Shown here: positions 44,408 to 52,699 of the stretch, one piece after another
Layout of the letters: the number at the start of each line of letters is the position of its first letter
Numbering within the stretch: the first letter of the stretch is position 1
Source: CAVVSD01 sp963757125
GTDB lineage: Bacteria; Actinomycetota; Thermoleophilia; Solirubrobacterales; Solirubrobacteraceae
DNA: 64,000 nucleotides
Reading direction: 5' to 3'
NCBI GenBank assembly: GCA_963757125.1
Contig: CAVWQP010000004.1
Coordinates: 682,001-746,000, forward strand
Translations under genes and position numbers: made by a program
The notes under the pieces: generated by a model
The model's input: only the letters and a program-made list of their open reading frames with translations
Told to the model about the DNA's origin: nothing
Database searches by the model: none

Positions 44408-46543
44408 CCCGGAGCGCTGCACGCCGTTGAGCGTGTCGACGACCCGGAAGAGGTCCCCGTGGCGGTAGAAGTTCACCGCCACCAGGTTCGGGACGTGGCC
44501 ACGGATCCGCGCGCACTCCTGTGCGCGGCGCAGCAGCGGGCCGTATGCGTTGACCCGCGCGCCGTCCCCCGGGCGCGGCAGCGGGTCGGTGCTGACCCAG
44601 TGGTTCAGGAGGAACATCGGCGCGCGTTCGGGGCCGCGGTTGGCGACGCACGTCGCGGCCAGTCCAGCCGGGAGGAGGAGCTGCGCCGCCTTCGGGAACG
44701 CGTACGGCGTCTCCTCGACGTCGTGGGCGTACGCGAGCTGGTACCAGGGCGCCGCCCCCGCGTGGTTCTCCGCGAGCATGACGAGCCGCGTGTCCGCATC
44801 GATCAGCTCGCGCAGCGTCGGCCACGGCCCACTCGCCGGCGGCGCGAACGCCATGCGCTCCAGCCCCGCACCGCGCACGGCCTTCACGAAGTCCGGAGGC
44901 GTCACGTAGTCCTGGTTGACCATCACCACGATCTCCGTCGGGTGCGTGACGAGGAACTCGTGGATGTCGTCGAGCACCGGCTCCAGCGCGGTCGCCCCGA
45001 GCTCGCAGAACGTGTGGCAGAGGTACATGCCGCGCTCGCCCGAGCCGCGGAACCCGAGGCGGTCGCGCAGCCGCAGCGCCGCCTGGACGCTGGCGTCGCT
45101 GGCGCCGTCCTGCCGGACCGCCTGGCGCAGCTCCGCCTGGCTGGCGAACTCGGTGCGGAAGCGGCCGTTGGCCAGCTTCGTCGCGTAGTGCGTGTCGAGC
45201 AGCAGGCCGCGGATGCCGTCGTCGAGCTGACCGGAGATCGGCCGCTCCTGCTCGGCCGAGAACCAGCCCTTCAGCGGCACGGACATCGAGTTGTGCGTCG
45301 CCGGGAGCACGACCTCGTCCAGCGGCTTGTCGCACAGCGACTCGCTCCCGTTGCAGCCCCGGATCGCGGCCCGCGGCTGCTCGACGCCGCCGGCGGCGAT
45401 GAAGACCGTCACCGCGCCCGCGATCACCACGACCGCCGCCGCGCCCAGCGCGAGCGTCCGCAGGCGGTGCGACCGGTCGGGCGCGTCGGCCTCGCGCTCC
45501 GGGTCGGGCACCGGCGGGCGGTAGATGAGCCGCAGCAGCGTCTCCGCGCCCTGCTGGATGAGCACGACCCCCGCCAGGATCGCGGCGATGGTCAGCGCCG
45601 TGCTCGGCTCGGCGACGACGAGCACACCGGCGGCGATGAGCCCGACGGCCCGCAGCGCGCGGAGCCCGCGCCGCTTCGGCTCGGTCGTCGCGATCCGCCA
45701 CGCCCGCATCACCGGCGCCTCGAAGGTCTCCGGGTCGATGAGCGACGCGGCGGCGGCGGCGATGATCGCCCCGGCCCCCGCGACGACGAACCCGAGGTTG
45801 CGCAGGTCGCCCAGGAACCCGGCGTAGACGGCCGCCGCCGCGGCGTGGTCCTCCGGGTCGTCGAACCGGGCGAGCACGACGACCCGGCCGAGGAAGTAGA
45901 CGAGGACGACCACGACGCCCGCGGCGATCGCGGCCACCCCGAGCTGCGACGCGGTCCGGCGCCGGTCGCGCGACAGCGCCAGGGCGCCCCCGGCCACGGC
46001 GAGCGTCAGGCCGGCGAGCAGCAGCGCGAGGAACCGGACCTTGTCGCCGATGCGGGCGATGTCCGTCGCCGTGCCGCCGACGCGCTGGCGCAGCAGGGAG
46101 ATGCGACTCGCCCCCTCGACCTGCGCGGCGAGCTTCGGGCGGAACGACTGCAGCGCCTCCCCCGCGACGGTCCCGACGTCCACGAGGGTGAGGCTGATCG
46201 TGTTCTGGTCGTGGTCGAACACGGCGCGGTGCACGTCGAGCGCCGCGCGGTGGAACAGCGTCGCGAACGCGCCACCGCCGACGATCCCCGATGTCGCGCC
46301 GATGATGAGCGGCCGCGCCGCGAGCAGCTCGGAGCGGCTGCGCAGCACGACCTGGTCCGTCACCCGCTCCGCGACGAGGTTGCGGACGCTGGGGTCCTTC
46401 AGCGTGGCGGTCGCGCGGTTCGCGAACTGGTCGGAGTCGACGATCGCCAGCCGCAGGTAGCCGGCGATCGTCGCGAGGACGAGCAGCACCCCGGCGAGCA
46501 CGACGAGGCCGCTCGTGAGCCCGCGGCGCACACCGGCCGACAC
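44405..46543 (-). CDS. Membrane protein with PI-PLC X-like phosphodiesterase domain
   Basis: A 712-residue protein. The N-terminal half (residues 1-390) is a membrane domain with about eight hydrophobic helices (SGLVVLAGVLLVLATIAGYL, FLALLLAGLTLAVAGGALAL and others). The external C-terminal half is a PI-PLC X-like domain: VVLPATHNSMSVP carries the first catalytic His, GIRGLLLDTHY the Asp region, and MYLCHTFCELG the second His. Such domains cleave phosphodiesters of inositol or glycerol lipids. The GTG start lies 9 bp after the nitrilase stop, so the two genes share a transcript. Confidence 0.82.
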   Translation of the reverse strand: MSAGVRRGLTSGLVVLAGVLLVLATIAGYLRLAIVDSDQFANRATATLKDPSVRNLVAERVTDQVVLRSRSELLAARPLIIGATSGIVGGGAFATLFHRAALDVHRAVFDHDQNTISLTLVDVGTVAGEALQSFRPKLAAQVEGASRISLLRQRVGGTATDIARIGDKVRFLALLLAGLTLAVAGGALALSRDRRRTASQLGVAAIAAGVVVVLVYFLGRVVVLARFDDPEDHAAAAAVYAGFLGDLRNLGFVVAGAGAIIAAAAASLIDPETFEAPVMRAWRIATTEPKRRGLRALRAVGLIAAGVLVVAEPSTALTIAAILAGVVLIQQGAETLLRLIYRPPVPDPEREADAPDRSHRLRTLALGAAAVVVIAGAVTVFIAAGGVEQPRAAIRGCNGSESLCDKPLDEVVLPATHNSMSVPLKGWFSAEQERPISGQLDDGIRGLLLDTHYATKLANGRFRTEFASQAELRQAVRQDGASDASVQAALRLRDRLGFRGSGERGMYLCHTFCELGATALEPVLDDIHEFLVTHPTEIVVMVNQDYVTPPDFVKAVRGAGLERMAFAPPASGPWPTLRELIDADTRLVMLAENHAGAAPWYQLAYAHDVEETPYAFPKAAQLLLPAGLAATCVANRGPERAPMFLLNHWVSTDPLPRPGDGARVNAYGPLLRRAQECARIRGHVPNLVAVNFYRHGDLFRVVDTLNGVQRSG

Positions 46544-46552
46544 CGACCCGTC

Positions 46553-47611
46553 CTAGCCCGCGTTCGGCGGCGCGAGCAGCCGCGGCTCCGTGTCGCCGTC
46601 GACGATCTCCGCCGCGTCGTCCGGCGTGCCGATGACGTGAGGGTGGTCCACCGCGCCCTCCGGCGCGCCAGTGATCGGCGTCTGCGCCCGCCCGTCGATC
46701 CCGAAGGAGAAGACGTCCGGCCGCGCGTAGTGGCCGGCCGAGTCCGCGAAGAACTTCGCGAACGGGATGATCCCGAGGTCGATCTCGCCGTACAGGATCG
46801 TCTCGTCGTCGCGGTGCGGCCCGGAGACGTAGGTCGCGTCGGGCGCGACGATCGCCGACAGGCCGCCGCCGACCCGGATCTTGTCCGGCTGGCCCGTGAG
46901 GCCGATCGCGTCGATCGCGCCCTCGTCGATGCGGCTCTGCGCGCAGATGACGTAGGCCTGTGCCGCCAGCGCGTGGTACTTGATCGCCGTCTCGGTCAGG
47001 TTGTCGAAGTTGCCCGAGTTCGGGTCGGCGGTCATCGCCGAGATCGCAGGCCAGGCCGCGACGTGGACCTGCTGGCCCAGCGCGATGAGCGCGTAGCGGT
47101 TGAGGTCCATCGAGTGCTCGAAGCAGATGAGCCCGCCGAGGCGCCCGAGCGGCGTGTCGAGCACGAAGACGTCGCGCCCGTCCCCGCGGCCCCAGATCGT
47201 GCGCTCCACGTTCGTCGGCTGCAGCTTGCGGTGCCGGGCGACCAGGCGGCCGTCGTCGTCGAACCAGGCGAGCGTGTTGTAGAGCGTGCCGCCCTCGCGC
47301 TCGTTGATCCCGATGCAGACCCAGGTCCGCGCGCGGCGTGCCGCCTGGCCGATGCGCCGGGTCGCCTCGCCCGGGAGCACGACGGACTCGCCGAACAGCT
47401 TCGCGAACAGCGGCGCGCTCTGGGCCGGCGTGTGCGACCAGATCCAGAACGGATAGCCGGGCAGGAACGACTCGGGGAAGACGACGAGGCGCGCGCCCGC
47501 GGCGCCGGCCTCCTCGATGAGCCGGCACGCCTTGTCCACGCTCGCGTCGAGGTCGAGGAACTCGGAGGCGGCGTGGACGGCGGCGACGGTGAACGGGGTC
47601 TGAGGCGCCAT
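46553..47611 (-). CDS. Nitrilase (carbon-nitrogen hydrolase)
   Basis: A 352-residue enzyme of branch 1 of the nitrilase superfamily, converting nitriles to acids and ammonia. The catalytic triad is complete and canonically spaced: Glu47 (VFPESFLPGYP), Lys129 (RHRKLQPT) and Cys163 (GLICFEHSMDLNRY). The length and the C-terminal tail fit aliphatic or arylacetonitrilases. A TAGGCT box lies 7 nt before the ATG, overlapping the stop of the phosphoribosyltransferase gene. It is followed on the same transcript by the PI-PLC-like gene. Confidence 0.92.
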   Translation of the reverse strand: MAPQTPFTVAAVHAASEFLDLDASVDKACRLIEEAGAAGARLVVFPESFLPGYPFWIWSHTPAQSAPLFAKLFGESVVLPGEATRRIGQAARRARTWVCIGINEREGGTLYNTLAWFDDDGRLVARHRKLQPTNVERTIWGRGDGRDVFVLDTPLGRLGGLICFEHSMDLNRYALIALGQQVHVAAWPAISAMTADPNSGNFDNLTETAIKYHALAAQAYVICAQSRIDEGAIDAIGLTGQPDKIRVGGGLSAIVAPDATYVSGPHRDDETILYGEIDLGIIPFAKFFADSAGHYARPDVFSFGIDGRAQTPITGAPEGAVDHPHVIGTPDDAAEIVDGDTEPRLLAPPNAG

Positions 47612-47618
47612 TCGGCGC

Positions 47619-47624
47619 AGCCTA
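47619..47624 (-). promoter_or_regulatory. -10 box of the nitrilase operon
   Basis: TAGGCT (minus strand) ends 7 nt before the ATG at 47611. Confidence 0.4.
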
Positions 47625-48255
47625 CGTCGCCAGCAGCCGCCTGACCTCCTCGTCGGTGCACTGGTCGAAGCGCTTGTACCAGACGCCCACGGCGCGGAAC
47701 GGGTCGGGCGTCAACACGCACACGACCCGCTGGACCTCCTGCGCGAGCGCCGCGCACGTCTCGCTCGGGGCGACGGGCACGGCGATGAGCACGGCCGCGG
47801 GCGCGCGCGAGCGGACCGCCTGCACGGCCGCGCGCATCGACGAGCCGGTGGCGATCCCGTCGTCGACGAGGATCACGGTCCTGCCCTCCAGCGCGACCGG
47901 CGGGCGGTCGCCGCGGTAGGCGCGCTCGCGCACCACGAGCTCGCGGGCCTCGCGCGCAGCGATCTCGTCGATCGCCTCCTGCGGCAGCGGCAGCTCGCGC
48001 ACCACGTCGGGGTTGAGGACGCGCACGCCGCCGGATGCGACCGCGCCGAAGGCCAGCTCCTTCTGCCAGGGGACCCCGAGCTTGCGCACCGCGAAGGCGT
48101 CGAACTCCACGCGCGAGCTCGTGGCCGGCCGCCGCGGCGACCGGCACGCCGCCGCGCGCGAGACCGAGCACCACCACGTCGTCGCGGTCCTCGAACACCC
48201 CGAGCCTCGCGGCCAGCTCGCGGCCGGCGTGCGCGCGGTCGTCGAAGCCCTCCAT
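47622..48255 (-). CDS. Phosphoribosyltransferase-family protein (one frameshift)
   Basis: A type I phosphoribosyltransferase of about 211 residues, of the kind often encoded with erythromycin-esterase or dienelactone-hydrolase genes. The N-terminal part EGFDDRAHAGRELAARLG ... LGLARGGVPVAAA lies in one frame. The rest (EFDAFAVRKLGVPWQKELAF, then the PRPP loop VILVDDGIATGSSM) lies in the next. The change falls near 48118 in GAGCTCGCGCGTGGAG, where one surplus base (634 nt) breaks a region continuous in homologues. The substrate is unknown. It is divergent from the monooxygenase fusion gene. Confidence 0.8.
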
Positions 48256-48284
48256 CCCTCGAGCCTTCCCCGCGCCGTCGTAAG

Positions 48285-48290
48285 TAGTCT
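48285..48290 (+). promoter_or_regulatory. -10 box of the monooxygenase genes
   Basis: TAGTCT ends 9 nt before the ATG at 48300 in the 44-bp divergent gap. Confidence 0.35.
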
Positions 48291-48299
48291 CGCGGGCGC

Positions 48300-50336
48300 A
48301 TGCGGGTGCTGGTCGCGGGAGGAGGCATCGGCGGCATGGCTGCCGCCATCGCGCTGGAGCGGGCGGGGTTCGATCCCCGCGTGTTCGAACGCGCGCCGGA
48401 GCTCAGCGAGATCGGCGCCGGCCTCGGCCTCACCGCCAACGCCATGAAGGCCATGGGCTACCTCGGTGCGGCGGAGTTCGTGCGCCACACGGGCGTGCCG
48501 ATCGACGCCACCGAGTCGCGCGGCCTCGAGGACGGGCGCCGCATCTCCATCCAGCGGCACGGCGCGCAGGAGGAGCACTACGGCGAGCAGTACGTGTGCC
48601 TGCACCGCGCCGATCTGCTCGCGTCGCTCGTGCGCGAGGTGCCCGAGGAGCGCGTCCGGCTCAGCTCGAGGCTGATCGGGTTCGACGAGACGCCGGACGG
48701 CGTCACCGCCCACTTCGAGGACGGTCACTCCGAGGAGGGCGACCTGCTCGTCGGCGCGGACGGGCTGCGCTCCACCGTCCGGTCGCTGCTCTTCGGCGAG
48801 CAGGAGGCCCGCTTCACGGGCGTCGCGGCGTGGCGGGCGCTCATCCCCCTCGAGAACATGCCGCCGGGCTTCGGCGCGCAGATCGTCGTGTGGTTCGGCC
48901 GCGGCCGGCACTGCATGACCTATCCGGTCCGCGACGACCTCTGCGCGCTCAACGCCTTCGTCCCCGCGGAGGAGATCCACCAGGAGGCATGGGGGCCGTC
49001 GGGCGACCTCGCGCACCTGCGCCGTTCGTTCGCGGACGCCGAGCCCGCCGTGCTCGGCCTCATCGACGGCGTCTCCGAGGTGCTCATCACCCCGATCTAC
49101 TTCCGCGACCCGCTGCCCGTGTGGGGCACGGATCGCGTCGTCCTGCTCGGCGACGCCGCGCATCCGGCGCCGTCGAGCGCGGGACAGGGCGCGGCCATGG
49201 CGCTCGAGGACGCGCTCATGCTCGCGGGCTGCCTGGGTCGCGACCCGCTGCCGGCCGCGCTGGCGGACTACGCGGCGCGGCGCCGGCCGCGCACCTCGCC
49301 GATGCTCGTGACCGCGCGGTCGAACCTCGCGGCGTTCAACGAGCCCGACCCGCTGCAGATCCGCGCGCGCAACGGCCGGCTGCGCGGGATGCTGCGGCTC
49401 GATCCGCTCGGCGAGAGCTCGATCGGCTGGCTCTACGGGCACGACCCCGTGGCCGCGGCCGCCGAGCCGGTGGCGCCCGCACCGCCCGAGGAGGCGCCGA
49501 TGCAGCGCCCCGAGGCGCAGCGTGCGGCCGACCTGTGGCGCGGGGCGATCACGCTCGAGGACCGCGCCGGCCTCTGGCGCGGCGAGCGCGCCGGCTACGA
49601 GCGCTTCATCGCCGAGATCGATCCTCCCGGGATCGCGTCCGAGGACCTCGGGCACGCCGTGCGGGTGGTGCCACCGGGCGCGGACGAGGACGTCGTCGTC
49701 CTGCACCTCCACGGCGGCGGCTACACGATGGGCTCGGCGCGCGGGGCCGCGGCGCTGGCCGGGCGCCTGGCGCAGGCGGCCGGCGGCTGGGCGCTCGTGC
49801 CCGACTACCGGCTCGCGCCCGAGCACCCGTTCCCGGCAGCGCTGGAGGACGCCCTTGCCGCCTATCGCTCGGTCGTCGGCTCGCGCGTGATCCTCACCGG
49901 CGAGTGCGCCGGGGGTGGCCTCGCGATCGCCCTCGCCGTCGCCGCGCGCGACGAGGGGCTCGCCATGCCGGAGGCGATCGACGTCGTCTCGCCGTTCTGC
50001 GACCTCACGCTGTCCGGCGCGAGCATCGACGCGCCCGCCGGTCCCGACCCGTGGATGAACCGCCAGAGGCTGCGCGGCATGGCCGCGTCCTACATCCACG
50101 CGGCCGATCCGGCGGACCCGCGCATCTCCCCGCTGCACGCGGATCTGCGCGGCCTCCCGCCGCTGACGATCAGGGCGGCGGCGGGCGAGGCGCTCGCCGA
50201 CGACGCGCGCCGTCTCGCGGATGCGGCACGCGCTGCGGGCGTCGACGTCACGCTCGACCTCGTCGAGGACTCCGTGCACTCCTTCGTGCTGTTCGGCTTC
50301 CTGCCCGAGGCGCAGGCGGTGCTGAGCCCGAGATGA
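48300..50336 (+). CDS. FAD monooxygenase fused to an alpha/beta hydrolase
   Basis: A 678-residue two-domain enzyme. Residues 1-390 are a class A flavin monooxygenase (salicylate hydroxylase-like): GGGIGGMAAA for the FAD ADP, LLVGADGLRSTVR and VVLLGDAAHPAPSSAGQG for the FAD ribityl. An Ala/Pro linker (AAAAEPVAPAPPEEAP, about 393-408) leads to a hormone-sensitive-lipase-type hydrolase with HGGGYTMG (His471) and nucleophile elbow GECAGG, where Cys536 replaces the usual Ser, plus His660 (DSVHSF) and an Asp near 630. There is no frame break in the linker. Hydroxylation followed by ester or lactone cleavage is an inference. It is coupled by ATGA to a second monooxygenase. Confidence 0.87.
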   Translation: MRVLVAGGGIGGMAAAIALERAGFDPRVFERAPELSEIGAGLGLTANAMKAMGYLGAAEFVRHTGVPIDATESRGLEDGRRISIQRHGAQEEHYGEQYVCLHRADLLASLVREVPEERVRLSSRLIGFDETPDGVTAHFEDGHSEEGDLLVGADGLRSTVRSLLFGEQEARFTGVAAWRALIPLENMPPGFGAQIVVWFGRGRHCMTYPVRDDLCALNAFVPAEEIHQEAWGPSGDLAHLRRSFADAEPAVLGLIDGVSEVLITPIYFRDPLPVWGTDRVVLLGDAAHPAPSSAGQGAAMALEDALMLAGCLGRDPLPAALADYAARRRPRTSPMLVTARSNLAAFNEPDPLQIRARNGRLRGMLRLDPLGESSIGWLYGHDPVAAAAEPVAPAPPEEAPMQRPEAQRAADLWRGAITLEDRAGLWRGERAGYERFIAEIDPPGIASEDLGHAVRVVPPGADEDVVVLHLHGGGYTMGSARGAAALAGRLAQAAGGWALVPDYRLAPEHPFPAALEDALAAYRSVVGSRVILTGECAGGGLAIALAVAARDEGLAMPEAIDVVSPFCDLTLSGASIDAPAGPDPWMNRQRLRGMAASYIHAADPADPRISPLHADLRGLPPLTIRAAAGEALADDARRLADAARAAGVDVTLDLVEDSVHSFVLFGFLPEAQAVLSPR

Positions 50337-51808
50337 CCGATCCGCAAGTGCTGGTGGTCGGCGCCGGTCCGACCGGTCTGCTGCTGGCGGCCGAGCTCGA
50401 GCGACGCGGCGTCGGGTGCCTGCTCATCGACGCGCTCGACGCTCCCCGGGGCTGGGATCGCGCCACCGTCGTGCACGAACGGTCGCTGCAGATCCTGGAG
50501 GCGCTGGGCATCGCGGACGGCGTCCTCGACGTCGGCGTCAGGACGCGGGCGTCGCGGATCTACTCGGACGGCGCGCTGCTCGGCGAGGTGGACCTCGCGC
50601 TGACGGGCGGCCGGTACGGGTTCCAGGTCGGGGTCTCCGAGGAGGTCACCGAGTCGGTGCTCACCGCCCATCTCGAGGCACTGGGCGGCGCCGTCACCCG
50701 CTCCACCGCGCTCGTCGGGCTCCAGGCGGGCGACGATGCCGTGACCGCGACGCTCGAGCGCCACGGCGAGCGCCGAGACGTCGTCGTGCGGTGGGTCGTC
50801 GGATGCGACGGGATGCACAGCGTCGTCCGCGAGGCGGTGGGGATCGCGTTCCCCGGCACCGACATCGACGCGCGGTGGGGCGTGTTCGACGCGACGCTCG
50901 AGGGATGGGACGACGACTACGACGTCGTGTTCGCGCACCTCGACCGGCCGCCGGTGATCCTCACGCCGCTGCCGGGGCGACGGTGGCGGGTGTACCTGCG
51001 GCCGACCTCGGAGACGAGCGACCTCGTCGCGGAGGCCGGAGAGGTGCTGTTGCGTCACGTGCCCGGGGTCGGCTTCTCCGAGGTCGCGAACCCCACCCGG
51101 TTCCGCTGTCACTCCCGTGTCGCCAGCCGCTATCGATCCGGCCGCGTGCTGCTCGCGGGCGACGCCGCCCACGCCTGCACGCCGGCGGAGGGCCACGGGA
51201 TGAACACGGGCCTCCAGGACGCCTTCAACCTCGGGTGGAAGCTCGCGCTGGTCTGCCGCGGTGAAGCGGGCGCGGGCCTGCTCGACACCTACGAGGCCGA
51301 GCGCAGGCCGGTCGCCCAGCAGGTCGTGTCGTCGGGCGCCGACGCCGAGCTCGCGCATGCGATGACCGACGCGGGCGAGCGAGCCGCGCGCGACGCCGAG
51401 CTGCGCCGGATCCTCGCCGACCCGGACCTGGTCCACCACGAGGCGGCGGCCGCCTCCGAGCTCGACCGCTCCTACCCGAGGTCTCGGGCGGTGGCCGGCG
51501 ACGACAACGCGCTCCTGGCCCCCGGCGTCCTGCTCCCGGACACGCCCCAGAGGCTGCACGAGCTCACCCATCGCCCGGGCCACACGCTGCTCGTCCTCGG
51601 AGGGCCGCAGGCGGACCCGGCCCGGGTGGACGCGCTCGTCGGCGAGCTCGGTGCCGTCGCCGGGACGATGGACGAAGCGGTGGCAGCGCAGCTCGGCGTC
51701 GTCGACGTGACGATCCTGGCGGTGCGTCCCGACCGCTACGTCGGCCTGCGCGACGACCGCGGCGATCCGCGCGTCGTGGCGCGGTACCTCGACGGGCTGG
51801 TCGCGTGA
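50333..51808 (+). CDS. FAD-dependent aromatic monooxygenase
   Basis: A 491-residue class A flavin monooxygenase of the PheA/MhpA/RebC-like group. VLVVGAGPTGLLLAAELERR binds FAD, WVVGCDGMHSVVR is the DG motif, and VLLAGDAAHACTPAEGHGMN the GD motif. The last 100 residues form the thioredoxin-like C-terminal domain (PGHTLLVLGGPQADP ... ILAVRPDRYVGLRDD) found in phenol and aromatic-polyketide hydroxylases. Its ATG overlaps the stop of the fusion gene, so the two monooxygenases are made together and may act on one aromatic substrate in sequence. Confidence 0.92.
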   Translation: MTDPQVLVVGAGPTGLLLAAELERRGVGCLLIDALDAPRGWDRATVVHERSLQILEALGIADGVLDVGVRTRASRIYSDGALLGEVDLALTGGRYGFQVGVSEEVTESVLTAHLEALGGAVTRSTALVGLQAGDDAVTATLERHGERRDVVVRWVVGCDGMHSVVREAVGIAFPGTDIDARWGVFDATLEGWDDDYDVVFAHLDRPPVILTPLPGRRWRVYLRPTSETSDLVAEAGEVLLRHVPGVGFSEVANPTRFRCHSRVASRYRSGRVLLAGDAAHACTPAEGHGMNTGLQDAFNLGWKLALVCRGEAGAGLLDTYEAERRPVAQQVVSSGADAELAHAMTDAGERAARDAELRRILADPDLVHHEAAAASELDRSYPRSRAVAGDDNALLAPGVLLPDTPQRLHELTHRPGHTLLVLGGPQADPARVDALVGELGAVAGTMDEAVAAQLGVVDVTILAVRPDRYVGLRDDRGDPRVVARYLDGLVA

Positions 51809-51811
51809 GCC

Positions 51812-52192
51812 CTACGTCACCGTGATCTTGAAGCGCAGCGCCTTCAGGGCCTGCGTGCCGGTGTCGCCGCGGGTCTGGGCGAAGTAGACCGTCGTGCGAC
51901 CCGTCCCTGTGGCCTTGAGGACGACGACGATCGAGGAGCTCCCGACGTCGGCCTCCTCGGTCTGCTGGACCACCTTGGCGTCGTAGGGGCGGGCGACGCG
52001 CCACACGAGGCCGCTGCTGCGCGAGGGCCGCGGGAGCGCGAGGGCCACGAGCTGGCCCTTCTTCACGGTGACCGTCTGGACCGGCCCCGCCGGCAGCGGC
52101 CCGACGGGCGTGGAGTCCGCGTGCGCGGACTCCACGAGACCCGTCGTCGAGCAGGCTGCCAGGAGCGCGAATGTCGTCAGGAAGCGTCGCAT
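51812..52192 (-). CDS. Small secreted protein, probable beta-sandwich
   Basis: A 126-residue exported protein. The signal RRFLTTFALLAACSTTG could be a lipoprotein signal (LLAAC) or be cut after ESAHA. The mature part is all-beta: VQTVTVKKGQLVALAL, SGLVWRVARPYDAKVV and TTVYFAQTRGDT resemble the order of strands in chagasin-type (I42) inhibitors, but the three binding loops of that family are not recognisable. The ATG at 52192 precedes the signal peptide. Function is unknown. It is convergent with the second monooxygenase gene. Confidence 0.65.
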   Translation of the reverse strand: MRRFLTTFALLAACSTTGLVESAHADSTPVGPLPAGPVQTVTVKKGQLVALALPRPSRSSGLVWRVARPYDAKVVQQTEEADVGSSSIVVVLKATGTGRTTVYFAQTRGDTGTQALKALRFKITVT

Positions 52193-52227
52193 GGGGCCGG
52201 ATGTGTAGCAGGCGACGCTCGGACGGC

Positions 52228-52614
52228 TCAGGCGATGCCGGACTCCCGCTCGTCCTGACCGAACACGATGACGCCGTGCACGATGTACACGCACAGGGCG
52301 AACACGGCCAGCGACCACCACGGGTTGCCGTCACCGATGGAGAACAGCGCCCCGAGCGCGCCGAGCACACCGCCGACGATGGCGATGACCCGGCCGAACG
52401 TACTGCCGGCCATGAGCGACAGCCCGCCCGCGAGCTGGATGATCCCGAGGACGATCAGGACCCAGCCCAGCGTGTTCAGGTTGTTGAGGACGAACCTGTG
52501 CGAGTCGGTGAAGATGTTCGCATCGTCCAGTGCACCGATGCCGTAGATGATGTTGACGACGCCGACGATCAGCAGCAGCGTCGCGGCGAAGATGACCCTT
52601 CCGGTACCACGCAT
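52228..52614 (-). CDS. DUF7144-type four-helix membrane protein
   Basis: A 128-residue membrane protein with four hydrophobic helices (FAATLLLIVGVVNIIYGIGA, LGWVLIVLGIIQLAGGLSLM, VIAIVGGVLGALGALFSIG, WWSLAVFALCVYIVHGVIVF). NIIYGIGAL and NPWWSLAVFALCVYIV are hallmark blocks of a small actinobacterial membrane family without known function. GGAGG in the leader about 8 nt before the ATG is a strong ribosome-binding site, and sets the start at MRGTGRV. Confidence 0.85.
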   Translation of the reverse strand: MRGTGRVIFAATLLLIVGVVNIIYGIGALDDANIFTDSHRFVLNNLNTLGWVLIVLGIIQLAGGLSLMAGSTFGRVIAIVGGVLGALGALFSIGDGNPWWSLAVFALCVYIVHGVIVFGQDERESGIA

Positions 52615-52699
52615 CCGAGACCTCCACGAGTTTGGGGGGCCCAGCGTCGTCCTCGCCGCGAGGTGCGTCATCACACCGATCGGATGAGATGCGGACGGG

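Noticed and set aside
49300..49520. Frameshift or lost stop as the cause of the monooxygenase-hydrolase fusion
   Set aside because: Both domains and the Ala/Pro linker are in one frame, no shifted TGATG/ATGA junction is present in the linker, and an internal ATG (49500) has no ribosome-binding site.
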